From Rhizobium altiplani (GTDB lineage Bacteria > Pseudomonadota > Alphaproteobacteria > Rhizobiales > Rhizobiaceae), in the NCBI RefSeq assembly GCF_001542405.1, contig NZ_LNCD01000148.1, positions 37,783 to 101,782 of the forward strand: DNA of 64,000 nucleotides, read 5' to 3'. This document shows positions 54,304 through 62,639 of the stretch, piece after piece. The notes under the pieces were generated by a model. It was not told where the DNA came from. It made no database searches and was given only the letters and a program-made list of their open reading frames with translations. The position numbers were made by a program, and so were the translations under genes. The stretch's first letter is position 1. Each line of letters opens with the position of its first letter.

Positions 54304-55221
54304 GTGCAGGTCGCCGCTTATATTTCTCTCGTCGTCGCGGCACTATGCTGGGGCGGAAACGCGGTGGCGGGCAAGCTCGCGCTCGGGCACGTCAGCCCGA
54401 TGACGCTGACGTTTCTGCGCTGGTTCCTTGCGACGGCACTCATTGCCGCCGTTTCCGTACCGCAATTGAAGCGCGACTGGCCGATCGTCCGCAAGAACCT
54501 GCCGCTGCTCTTCTTCTACGGCATCATCGGCTATACGCTTTTCAACGCGATGCTTTACTCGGCCGTCCAGTACACAACCGTGATCAATGTTGCGATCGAG
54601 CAGGCCGGGATCCCGATGCTGATCTTCCTGCTGAACTTCGTCTTCTTCCGCACAGGCGTTTCTGCAGCACAGATAGTCGGCTTCGCCATGACGCTCGGCG
54701 GCGTCGCATTGACCGCCGCGCATGGTGACCTGACGACCCTGCTGCAGCTCGGTCTCAACCGTGGCGACGGCCTCATGCTGATCGCCGTAGCCGCCTATTC
54801 TGTCTACACGATTTTTCTACGCTGGAAACCGCCCCTTGATTGGCGCACGCTGATGGCGATCCCCGCCCTCGGCGCGACGCTGACAGCAGTGCCACTTCTC
54901 ATCTGGGAGGGCACGCAAGGTGCTGTGCAATTGCCAGACAACAAGGGCTGGCTGATTGCCTTCTACACTGCCATCTTCGCGTCCCTGCTTGCCCAGATCC
55001 TCTATATCAAGGGCGTCGAGGCGATCGGCGCAAATCGCGCCGGGCTCTTCATCAACCTCGTGCCGGTCTTCGGAACGCTGTTGTCCGTGGCGCTGCTTGG
55101 CGAGCATCTTCAGCCCTTCCATGTGATCGCGCTTGCGCTCGCTTTGGGCGGCATTGCCATCGCCGAAAAAGGCCGTCCCCAGCGCGCAGTCTCGACCGTC
55201 CCCGCCTCGCCTATGGACTAG
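54304..55221 (+). CDS. EamA/DMT-family inner-membrane transporter
   Basis: A 305-residue protein with ten hydrophobic helices as two EamA repeats ('AALCWGGNAVAGKLALGHVSPMTLTFLRW' and 'LMLIAVAAYSVYTIFLRWKP'). It is probably a metabolite exporter. The start is GTG at 54304. Its TAG stop codon lies inside the terminal inverted repeat of the adjacent intergenic element, so the last codons may have been altered by that insertion. Substrate unknown. Confidence 0.85.
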   Translation: MQVAAYISLVVAALCWGGNAVAGKLALGHVSPMTLTFLRWFLATALIAAVSVPQLKRDWPIVRKNLPLLFFYGIIGYTLFNAMLYSAVQYTTVINVAIEQAGIPMLIFLLNFVFFRTGVSAAQIVGFAMTLGGVALTAAHGDLTTLLQLGLNRGDGLMLIAVAAYSVYTIFLRWKPPLDWRTLMAIPALGATLTAVPLLIWEGTQGAVQLPDNKGWLIAFYTAIFASLLAQILYIKGVEAIGANRAGLFINLVPVFGTLLSVALLGEHLQPFHVIALALALGGIAIAEKGRPQRAVSTVPASPMD

Positions 55222-55437
55222 AGCTTTCAGAAAATTGAAACGTTCTGCCGGAGCAGGTTTTCGACAGGGCAGGAACGATTGATGAAGGACATACCCAAGG
55301 TACGTCCGAGCCGGTCGCCGCTGTTCCTGGAGGATCGATGCCCGGCCTCACGGGCTGGCTGAAACGGGCCGCCTGATCGACCGACCGACTCCGTTTGAGC
55401 CAACAGAACGCTTCGATTTAACCCCGAAAGGCTCTAG
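55218..55437. repeat. Intergenic inverted-repeat element supplying both flanking stop codons
   Basis: A ~220-base element bounded by imperfect ~30-base terminal inverted repeats (left 55218-55247 beginning CTAGAGC, right 55404-55437 ending GCTCTAG). Inside is a second palindrome: CAGGAAC (55270-55276) with GTTCCTG (55323-55329), and GGACATACC (55287-55295) with GGTACGTCC (55299-55307). The layout suggests a rhizobial mosaic intergenic element (RIME-like), a dispersed non-coding repeat. It contains no gene. Both convergent neighbours stop at the TAG carried in its ends. Confidence 0.6.
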
Positions 55438-56279
55438 CCGAGTTCCAGGGTCGTCACGCCGAAAATGCTCCTGAGCGGAACGACCGGCGCTGTGCCCCGA
55501 TACATCCGCGCCGTTTCGAAGACGGGCGCCAAGCCCAGGCTCTCGGCAAGTTCAATGGCCTCGCCATTGTTGGTGGGAACATCGATGAAGACCTTCGCTC
55601 CCTTGGCATGCTGCGCCAGAACCGAAATCAGAGCCGCCGCGCTATCCCTGTCGCCTGCAAACAGCGGGCCGATCTTGTAGCCCTCGTAGCAACGGCGGAT
55701 GGTTCCGTAGCCGCGAATCTTGCCACTCTTGCGCACCACGGCCGAGTGCCTGTCCTTGCGAGTAGCACACCATGACGCCACGAAGGTTGGCCGCGGCGCC
55801 GGAAAGATCATCGCGTCATAGCGCAGCAATCCGTCGAGTCTATCCGAGACAGCGTGGGCAACCAGTGTTGATTCCGGCAAGGCAGAGATCACGCCACCAT
55901 AGCGAACCGTCCGATAGGCCTCTTCGAACCCGGCCTTTCGGTAATTGTCCTGTTGTGCGGGCACACCATCCAGACCGATGCTACGGCCCTCAGCGGACAT
56001 CATCCCGGCATTCCAAATGGCCTTGCCGTAGCCCCTGCCCCGAAAATCCGGATGGACGATAAAAAGACCGAGGAAAGCAAAATCCTCGCCATATTTGACG
56101 ACTGAGATCGAGGCGACGGGCACCTCCCCGATCACGCCCACGAAAAATCCCGACGGGTCCGCATCGTGAAAGGCAACCGAATCGTCGAGGCCGGGATTCC
56201 ATCCCTCCTGACGTGCCCACTCGAGCACTAGCTCCAACTCACCGGGTCGCATCGGACGAACGGTAAACTCCGAATTCAT
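55434..56279 (-). CDS. Two-domain GNAT acetyltransferase
   Basis: A 281-residue protein. The N-terminal GNAT domain (~1-140) has 'LGLFIVHPDFRGRGYGKAIWNAGM' (acetyl-CoA loop R-G-R-G-Y-G). The C-terminal ~130 residues ('GYGTIRRCYEGYKIGPLFAGDRDSAAALISVLAQHAKGAKVFIDVP') match the second, degenerate GNAT-like domain found in this family. Its TAG stop codon is inside the repeat element at 55434-55436. Substrate unknown. Confidence 0.85.
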   Translation of the reverse strand: MNSEFTVRPMRPGELELVLEWARQEGWNPGLDDSVAFHDADPSGFFVGVIGEVPVASISVVKYGEDFAFLGLFIVHPDFRGRGYGKAIWNAGMMSAEGRSIGLDGVPAQQDNYRKAGFEEAYRTVRYGGVISALPESTLVAHAVSDRLDGLLRYDAMIFPAPRPTFVASWCATRKDRHSAVVRKSGKIRGYGTIRRCYEGYKIGPLFAGDRDSAAALISVLAQHAKGAKVFIDVPTNNGEAIELAESLGLAPVFETARMYRGTAPVVPLRSIFGVTTLELG

Positions 56280-56569
56280 GCAACGTCCCTAATCAGATCG
56301 ACCGCAGTTGAGAGCCTGCGGGATAAATAAAGATCAAAGTCTAACAGCCGTAAAGCCACCCGACGGCAAAGAAACATGTTCATGGCTGAAGCGATCTGCA
56401 GCGATCGTCATGAAGTACGAGCCGAAATTCTTTGCATCGCAACCATCATGGAACAGGGAGATTACAATCTCAAGATAATTACTTAATAGAGCATGAAGAC
56501 GGGTTAAGAGCCATAAGCTGTTCGAAAATCAGACAGCCATCGCTTTCGCATCAGCTAAGAAAAAAGCGC

Positions 56570-57058
56570 CTAACCGATGGCGATGACCTCGAGTTCTTGA
56601 CCGCCGACGCTGACGACATCTCCAACCGTCTTGCCGGTGAGAGCCCTGGCCACCGGGGATACGAAGGAAATCGATCCGGTTTTCGGATCGGCTTCATCCT
56701 CTCCGACGATACGGTAGGTCTGCACGCGTCCGTCGTCCCGGCTGAAGGTCACGCTGGTTCCAAAGGCGACGACATCAAGCGAAATCGGCTCAGGGATGAC
56801 CTGCGCCGTGCGGACTCGGGCAGCAAAGTAGCGCAGATCCCGCAACGGATTTGCCGCCTGTCGACGCCGTTCGTTCACGTCTTCAATGGAGTTCGCGGCA
56901 TCGTAGGCCTCGCGCGCTTGCTGCAGCTGCAATTCCAGGGCCTTGAAGCCCGCTTCCGTAACGAGGTTCGGATGCGGCGAAATTGGACGGTCCGGCAAAA
57001 GTGTTTCCGAAGCAGCTTCGGCACTTTCTTCTTTGACGAAGGCTACACTCAATTTCAA
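56570..57058 (-). CDS. GreA/GreB-family transcription factor-like protein
   Basis: A 162-residue protein with an N-terminal helical part (~35-80, 'LVTEAGFKALELQLQQAREAYDAANSIEDVNERRRQAANPLRDLRYFAARVRTAQVI') and a C-terminal FKBP-like GreA domain ('VAFGTSVTFSRDDGRVQTYRIVGEDEADPKTGSISFVSPVARALTGKTVGDVVSV'). The acidic D/E pair at the GreA coiled-coil tip is replaced by S-I-E-D-V-N, so RNA-cleavage activity is uncertain. An alphaproteobacterial paralogue of GreA is likely. The start is TTG at 57058; TTG at 57052 is an alternative with GGAG 8 nt upstream. Confidence 0.75.
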   Translation of the reverse strand: MKLSVAFVKEESAEAASETLLPDRPISPHPNLVTEAGFKALELQLQQAREAYDAANSIEDVNERRRQAANPLRDLRYFAARVRTAQVIPEPISLDVVAFGTSVTFSRDDGRVQTYRIVGEDEADPKTGSISFVSPVARALTGKTVGDVVSVGGQELEVIAIG

Positions 57059-57320
57059 AACTCCGCTTTGTGGTCTCTGGTCTCGCAGCGCATAGGCGAT
57101 GGGTCGCCACCGCGGTCGATCTTATACCATCTCTTCCACTGGTCACAGCCGCACTTGAAGAACGACTGCCCTTCGCCCTTCCAAACAAGCCATTTGAGCC
57201 AGTGATTGCCACAAACCACCCGGTCGATTTCCGCAGACAGGTCGGTCGCCGAGTGGAATTATCCCCGCTTTCCCCAGCCGAAATAGGATCACATTCCCAT
57301 TCATTACTGTGGAGCCTTTT

Positions 57321-57430
57321 ATGTTTCTCGGTCTCAGTGTCAATCCAACGCAAGCCGCGCGTCGCGCCATACCAAAACGGCGTTCTATCGTCGCCTTCGG
57401 GGACAGCCTGACAGCAGGCGCGGGCGCGTC
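57321..57430 (+). pseudogene. 5' remnant of an SGNH/GDSL-hydrolase gene
   Basis: The reading frame begins 'MFLGLSVNPTQAARRAIPKRRSIVAFGDSLTAGAGAS'. Its I-V-A-F-G-D-S-L-T block is the catalytic-Ser motif of GDSL/SGNH hydrolases such as acyl-CoA thioesterase TesA. Homology stops after ~36 residues. The frame then runs antisense through the ExoP-like remnant, ending at 57593 with no plausible protein. Only the first ~110 bases look like the original gene. Confidence 0.6.
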
Positions 57431-58588
57431 AGACCGAGAGCGGGGCGGAGATGATCGTGTCGGAGAGACCGCGACCGTGCGGCTTCTCAACTTCACTCCC
57501 CGCCTGATCGGGCGTGACCGAGGCAAGCGGGACATTCAGGACCGCACTCACCTGATCTTCGCTCGTGAAGCCGCCGATGGAGAACTCCCGTAGCAGGGCA
57601 CCCCCGACGCCCGCACCGAACGCCACGATGGCCATGATGCCGAGCACCAGACCTTTCCGCGGATAGGACGGCTCGATCTGGGCAAGGGCTGCGGAAACCA
57701 CGCGACTGTCAGCCACCTGGAGGCTGGCTTGGGCTTCAAAGTCCTGCAATCGCGTCAAATGGTTCTGGTACTGCACCCTCGCGACCTGTGCCGACTGCTG
57801 GAGCGCGTAGAATTGTCTCAGGACCTCCGCCGATAGACCGCGCCCGTACCCCCTGGTGCGCATCGGATGTCGTCTCGCCAAACTGCGCATCCGCAAGCCG
57901 TAGTTGCGGGAGAGAACCGGCTGCCTGGAGATCACTATGGGATGTGACGAAAAGGTAGAGATTGCGTTTATTCTGCGCAAGCACATCTCTGGCGGCCGTC
58001 ACCTGATGTTCAAGGATCTTCCCGGCTGAAACGGTGTTCGCCACTTTGGCTTCGACCTGCTTCCTGATGTAGACGGTCGTCACAAGATTCGCGAAACGCG
58101 CCCCTTTGTCCGCATCATCCGATGTCACGCCCACACTGATAAGATAGGTCAAGCCTTCGCGGCGAACCCGAACGGCATCCTTGAAAGCCGACAGCACTTC
58201 ACCCGGCGCCGCATCGCCTGATGGCGTCGGCAGCGAGCCCAGCGGCGGAGAGTAATCGGTCGTTGAAACGGTTGAGAGCAAACTCTGGATCGGAGAGAAG
58301 CTTGCCGTCCCTGATTGCCTCCAGCACCACCGCATCGGATTGAATGATACGAACCTCGCCTTCCACCCGGGAATTATCGGTAGGGCCGCTAGTCGTGGCA
58401 GCGTCCGGGTCGAGCAGATTCTTCGAACTTGTATCGACAAGAACCAACGACTGGGCGGTGTAGCGAGGTGTGAACGAGAAGACGATGACGAGGCTCAGCA
58501 GGAAGATCGGCAGTCCCACCAGCAATATTGTCCGAGCCTGTCGGTGGGCCAATCCAATCAGCATTCGAACGTCTTCGACATCGTTCAT
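57431..58588 (-). pseudogene. Wzz/ExoP-type polysaccharide chain-length protein, frameshifted and truncated
   Basis: Three reading frames together encode one protein. Frame 1 (58588 to ~58250) starts 'MNDVEDVRMLIGLAHRQARTILLVGLPIFLLSLVIVFSFTPRYTAQSLVLVDT', the first Wzz helix. Frame 2 continues with 'APGEVLSAFKDAVRVRREGLTYLISVGVTSDDADKGARFANLVTTVYI'. Frame 3 (from ~57870) gives the coiled-coil end and the second helix ('LVLGIMAIVAFGAGVGGALLREF'), up to 'GRGLSDTIISAPLSV'. Two frameshifts are therefore required. The kinase-like C-terminus expected in ExoP is missing; it stops at the junction with the GDSL remnant. Confidence 0.78.
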
Positions 58589-58757
58589 GCGAATGCAACC
58601 CTTCAACTCGTACAGCCGAATACTCGCTAAGGTTTCATCGCGCGAACAATTATCACAACAAAAAGACTTCACAACCCAAAATAAGACTATTGGATTATCA
58701 CCCTCTGCATTCGAAGGTGCCCTGTCGGATGGCCGATGACCATCCGACAGCAGTGGC

Positions 58758-59366
58758 TTACCGGTACGGCTCGAAGAGCCTGTGGATGGCGTCGATTTCA
58801 TTCTGCCTGATATCGTGACCACCTGCATGCCATTCCGTCGTGACGGAAGCGTGTTGGCTCTCGAAGTAATCCGCCAGGGCCTTCGTCACGGGCGCAGGGC
58901 TGATCGGGTCGCGTTCGCCTGCCGTGATCAGTATCTTGCGCCCGCTCAAGGCGGGATTTGCCATCGGTTGGAACGGGATCAACGGATGCATCAGAACCGA
59001 TGCATCGAACAATCCCTTCTCGATCAACACATTGGCGAGGATATTTGCCCCATTTGAGAAACCCAGGCCGAGCACGTCGCTTGCCTCATGTTGCTTCGCC
59101 AGCGCCGCGACAAAGGATGCAAGCTTCTCGGTTGCACGGGCGAGGTCCGCCATGTCGTAGACGCCCTCGCCGGTACGCTTGAAGAAGCGTGCGGCGCCAA
59201 ACTCCGAGACGTCCCCCCGCGGAGAGACAATCGTCGCCGCCGGCAGCAGGCGCCGCCCGAAATCAAAGAACTGGTTTTCATCCCCGCCCGTTCCGTGCAG
59301 CACGAACAGAATGGGCTTTCCCGGTGCACCGGCCTGCAGCCGGTGCACATAGCTGTTATCGGTCAT
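58758..59366 (-). CDS. Alpha/beta-hydrolase (MhqD-like carboxylesterase)
   Basis: A 202-residue hydrolase of the phospholipase/carboxylesterase family. Nucleophile Ser lies in 'LGLGFSNGANILAN', the acid in 'ITAGERDPISPAP' and the His in 'WHAGGHDIRQNE'. The oxyanion block is 'FVLHGTGGDENQFFDF'. It follows the ring-cleaving dioxygenase by 12 nt in the same operon, as MhqD follows MhqO in Bacillus. Action on aromatic ring-cleavage products or quinone-derived compounds is inferred. Confidence 0.85.
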   Translation of the reverse strand: MTDNSYVHRLQAGAPGKPILFVLHGTGGDENQFFDFGRRLLPAATIVSPRGDVSEFGAARFFKRTGEGVYDMADLARATEKLASFVAALAKQHEASDVLGLGFSNGANILANVLIEKGLFDASVLMHPLIPFQPMANPALSGRKILITAGERDPISPAPVTKALADYFESQHASVTTEWHAGGHDIRQNEIDAIHRLFEPYR

Positions 59367-59378
59367 TGTGCGTCCCCT

Positions 59379-60311
59379 TTAAACCTCAAGCGGCTGCAAG
59401 TGCTGCTCGATGAGAGCGCGCAAGTGCTGGTGCTGCTGTGGCAGCTTCAGTGCCTCGCCAAGATGCGCAGTGTCTTCGTCCCGGTTGAAGCCGGGCTCGT
59501 TGGTCGCAATCTCGAACAGGATGCCGCCCGGGGTCCGGAAGTAGATCGCCCAGAAATAGTCACGGTCGATGACGGGCGTGACCTGGTAGCCGGTATCCAT
59601 CAGCGCCTTGCGGACCTCAAGCTGTTTCGCACGATTTTCTACGGCAAAGGCCACGTGATGCACGGACCCTGCACCTGGCAAAGCGCGTGAAACGTTCGGC
59701 ATGGTTTCCAGATCGACGAGATGCGCGCCATTCCCACCCGGAATAGTCAGGCGCTTGACACCATCACGCTCTTCCTGGACTTCGTAGCCCATGAACTTGA
59801 GCAGTTCTGACGTGGCACCATCGTCACGCAAACGCATGGCCACCGAATGGAAGCCACGAATCGCGTTATCCTCGCTGATACCGCCGTGTGTCCAAGGCTG
59901 GCGGCTGTCATCCTTGACTTCGACAAGGGCAAAGCCATCACCATCGGGACCGGCAAAATTCAGACGCTTCTCGCCGAATGTCTCCTCAGTCTTCAGGCCG
60001 GTGACATTCAACTTGTTCAGGCGATCGCTCCAGAAGCCGATCGAGCCCTGCGGGACCGAGAAAACGGTGGTTCCAACTTCACCGGTTCCCGGACGACCTT
60101 GCGCCATCTTCGGAAATGGGAAGTACGTCATGATCGTGCCGGGTGCACCGGTTTCGTCACCATAATAGAGGTGATAAACGTCGGGCGCGTCGAAATTCAC
60201 GGTCTTCTTGACGCGACGCAGACCGAGGGCGTTAGTGAAGAATTGGTTGTTTGTGCGGGCATCCTCCGCCATGGACGTGACGTGGTGCAGACCCTTGATT
60301 TGATCGAGCAT
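59379..60311 (-). CDS. Ring-cleaving glyoxalase/dioxygenase (MhqO-like)
   Basis: A 310-residue protein with two glyoxalase/bleomycin-resistance modules of the extradiol-dioxygenase type. 'IKGLHHVTSMAEDARTNNQFFTNALGLRRVKKTVNFDAPDVYHLYYGDETGAPGTIMTYFPF' opens it, and 'GSVHHVAFAVENRAKQ' with 'GGILFEIATNEPGF' provides the metal-binding His, His and Glu. It is the first gene of a two-gene unit with the esterase. It is probably involved in detoxifying hydroquinones or other aromatics. Confidence 0.85.
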   Translation of the reverse strand: MLDQIKGLHHVTSMAEDARTNNQFFTNALGLRRVKKTVNFDAPDVYHLYYGDETGAPGTIMTYFPFPKMAQGRPGTGEVGTTVFSVPQGSIGFWSDRLNKLNVTGLKTEETFGEKRLNFAGPDGDGFALVEVKDDSRQPWTHGGISEDNAIRGFHSVAMRLRDDGATSELLKFMGYEVQEERDGVKRLTIPGGNGAHLVDLETMPNVSRALPGAGSVHHVAFAVENRAKQLEVRKALMDTGYQVTPVIDRDYFWAIYFRTPGGILFEIATNEPGFNRDEDTAHLGEALKLPQQHQHLRALIEQHLQPLEV

Positions 60312-60439
60312 TTAAGACCCCTTTCTTGCCCGCCTCGCGGGCTTCGTATGGGGTATAGATGATCGCTCCGGACCAATTGGAATAGCCCCGAGGACCGGAA
60401 CGCATTGTCTCTTTTTAGTGAACGACAAAAGCCAATCGT

Positions 60440-61150
60440 TCAGAAGAGTTGGGCGTCGCCGGGGTTCGTGGGCAATTGCCAGTCGATTGGCGCTCGACCG
60501 TGCGTCTGCAAAAACGCATTGGCCTTGGAGAAATGGCCGCAACCGAAAAAGCCGTTATGAGCGGAGAGCGGAGACGGGTGTGGCGCCTTCAGCACGAGGT
60601 GACGTCTTATATCGACGAAGGCTGCCTTGCGCTGGGCATAGGAGCCCCAGAGCATGAAGACGACGGCATCGCATTCATCGTTGACCTTGCCAATGACGGC
60701 GTCGGTGAATCGCTCCCAGCCCTTGCCCTGGTGCGACGCGGCCTGGGCCTCCTCCACAGTGAGCACGCTGTTCAGCAACAGGACGCCCTGCCGTGCCCAA
60801 TGCTCCAGAAATCCGTGTCGCGCCGGTGTAATCCCCAGATCGCTCTGCATCTCCTTGTAGATGTTGACGAGTGAAGGCGGAATGCGAACGCCTGGTCGAA
60901 CACTGAAACACAGGCCGTGCGCCTGTCCTAGCCCGTGATAGGGATCCTGGCCCAGAATCACGACCTTGACGTTTGCCAGCGGCGTCAGATCGAGCGCACG
61001 GAAATATTCCGATCCCTTGGGAAATATCCGTTTGCCTCCCTGCTTCTGTGCGACGAGGAACGCCTTGAGCTGCTGCATATAGGGGCTGGAAAATTCGCCG
61101 GCGAGAGCGTCCCTCCAGCCCTCCTCCAGTGCGATTGATTGTTCATTCAT
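60440..61150 (-). CDS. ung: Uracil-DNA glycosylase (family 1)
   Basis: A 236-residue repair enzyme. Motif 'VILGQDPYHGLGQAHGLCFSVRPGV' holds the catalytic Asp (D69), 'FTDAVI' lies in the uracil pocket region, and 'KAPHPSPLSAHNGFFGCGHF' is the His-containing DNA-minor-groove motif. The start at 61150 (MNEQSIAL) suits the family; the longer frame adds 19 unrelated residues. It removes uracil from DNA. Confidence 0.95.
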   Translation of the reverse strand: MNEQSIALEEGWRDALAGEFSSPYMQQLKAFLVAQKQGGKRIFPKGSEYFRALDLTPLANVKVVILGQDPYHGLGQAHGLCFSVRPGVRIPPSLVNIYKEMQSDLGITPARHGFLEHWARQGVLLLNSVLTVEEAQAASHQGKGWERFTDAVIGKVNDECDAVVFMLWGSYAQRKAAFVDIRRHLVLKAPHPSPLSAHNGFFGCGHFSKANAFLQTHGRAPIDWQLPTNPGDAQLF

Positions 61151-61303
61151 CGACGATCCTCGTCGGCGCTGGGCGCCTTCGGCTTGTCTCGAGCCGGGAA
61201 TTGGCAAACTTTTTATTGTTCACCGGAGTTCACTATCTACGGACACCTAGTAGATTGAGGTCGAATCGCTGGCGAATTCAAGCGCATCCGGGGCTTATTC
61301 AGA

Positions 61304-62602
61304 ATGAAATTCGGAACCAGTGGGCTTCGCGGCCTATCTGTCGACCTTGCAAACTGTGCCGATGCCCTTGATCACCTTGGATTCAAGGTCCGCGACTGCG
61401 GCACGGTGCCGACACCGGCGCTGGCGCTTTACGGACTTCAGAAAAAAGCCGCGGGTCTCATGGTGACGGGCTCGCACATCCCCGCCGATCGCAATGGCAT
61501 CAAGTTCTACCGGCCGGACGGAGAAATCGACAAGACGGACGAAGCAGCGATCACGACTGTCGCGACAGAACTCGACCGTGCCGGCTTTACGTTTGTCCCC
61601 CGCAGTGCCGGGATGCAAAACCGATCCGTCGAATGCCTGGCGCTCTTCCGCGAACGGAATGCCAATATTCTTCCCACGGAAGCGCTCGCGGGCCTGAAAG
61701 TCGGCGTCTACCAGCACAGCACGGTCGCCCGTGATCTGCTGGTAGATCTCCTGGAACACTTCGGCGCAACGGTCGTGCCGTTTGGCCGCTCGGAAACTTT
61801 CATTCCCGTCGACACCGAGGCGGTTTCGGAGGAGACGATCGCCAAGCTCAAGGAGGTCGCAAGACAGCATGGCCTCGACGCCATGGTCTCTGCGGATGGT
61901 GATGGCGATCGCCCGTTGGTGGCGGACGAAACAGGGACGCCGCTGCGCGGCGATTTGCTCGGCCTGATCGCCGCGAACTTTCTCGGTGCGACATCGGTCG
62001 TGACACCCGTGACATCGAATTCCGGCATCGAAGCCGCCGGTCGCTTCAGCGTCATTCGCACGCGTGTTGGCTCTCCGTTCGTCATATCGGGGATGCAAGA
62101 AGCACTCGCGGCTGGCCGGACCCGTGTTGCCGGTTTCGAAGCGAACGGCGGCCTGCTCACCGCGAGTGAATTCGAGGTCAACGGTCACACGCTGAAGGCC
62201 CTTCCGACACGCGACTGCTTCGTCCCCATCCTGGCGGCGCTTTCCCTTGCTGCCTCCAAACGGCAGCCTCTTTCGGTGGTCGCCGCGTCCTTCAATCTGC
62301 CATTTGCCGCGGCCGACCGGCTTGAGAATTTTCCGGTTGAGATCAGTGCCCGGTTGATGGCCTATCTTCGCGCCGCACCCGCCAATCTCGCGGCGTTCCT
62401 GCAGCCGATCGGCGAGGTTGGCAGCGCCAGCGATATTGACGGCCTTCGTGTTACGCTGGCGGATCGCCGCATCATCCATTTCCGCCCGTCCGGCAATGCC
62501 CCTGAAATGCGCTGCTACGCCGAGGCGGAAACCGAAACAGCCGCCGCGGCGTTGCTGCGCGCCGGTCTGGAGCGAATCCGCTGGTTGGCGCATCCGAGTT
62601 GA
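61304..62602 (+). CDS. Phosphomannomutase-family enzyme with an N-terminal internal deletion
   Basis: The 432-residue product begins 'MKFGTSGLRGLSVDL', the usual N-terminus, then jumps directly to 'CADALDHLGFKVRDCGTVPTPALALYG'. Family members carry about 40-50 residues between these, including the V-G-R-D-x-R substrate-loop block, and that segment is missing here. The rest is intact: phospho-Ser S57 in 'LMVTGSHIPADRNGIKFY', metal-binding 'SADGDGDRPLV', 'GFEANGGLL' and 'FRPSGNAPEMR'. It precedes manC by 37 nt. The deletion is in frame, so the protein may be made but could be inactive. Confidence 0.82.
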   Translation: MKFGTSGLRGLSVDLANCADALDHLGFKVRDCGTVPTPALALYGLQKKAAGLMVTGSHIPADRNGIKFYRPDGEIDKTDEAAITTVATELDRAGFTFVPRSAGMQNRSVECLALFRERNANILPTEALAGLKVGVYQHSTVARDLLVDLLEHFGATVVPFGRSETFIPVDTEAVSEETIAKLKEVARQHGLDAMVSADGDGDRPLVADETGTPLRGDLLGLIAANFLGATSVVTPVTSNSGIEAAGRFSVIRTRVGSPFVISGMQEALAAGRTRVAGFEANGGLLTASEFEVNGHTLKALPTRDCFVPILAALSLAASKRQPLSVVAASFNLPFAAADRLENFPVEISARLMAYLRAAPANLAAFLQPIGEVGSASDIDGLRVTLADRRIIHFRPSGNAPEMRCYAEAETETAAAALLRAGLERIRWLAHPS

Positions 62603-62639
62603 TAGGCGAAGCAAAGATAGATATTCGAGGACTCTCCAT

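Noticed and set aside
57309..57593. A real 94-residue protein
   Set aside because: Only the first ~36 residues resemble a known family. The remainder is the exact antisense of the ExoP remnant, so the frame is a chimera created by deletion.
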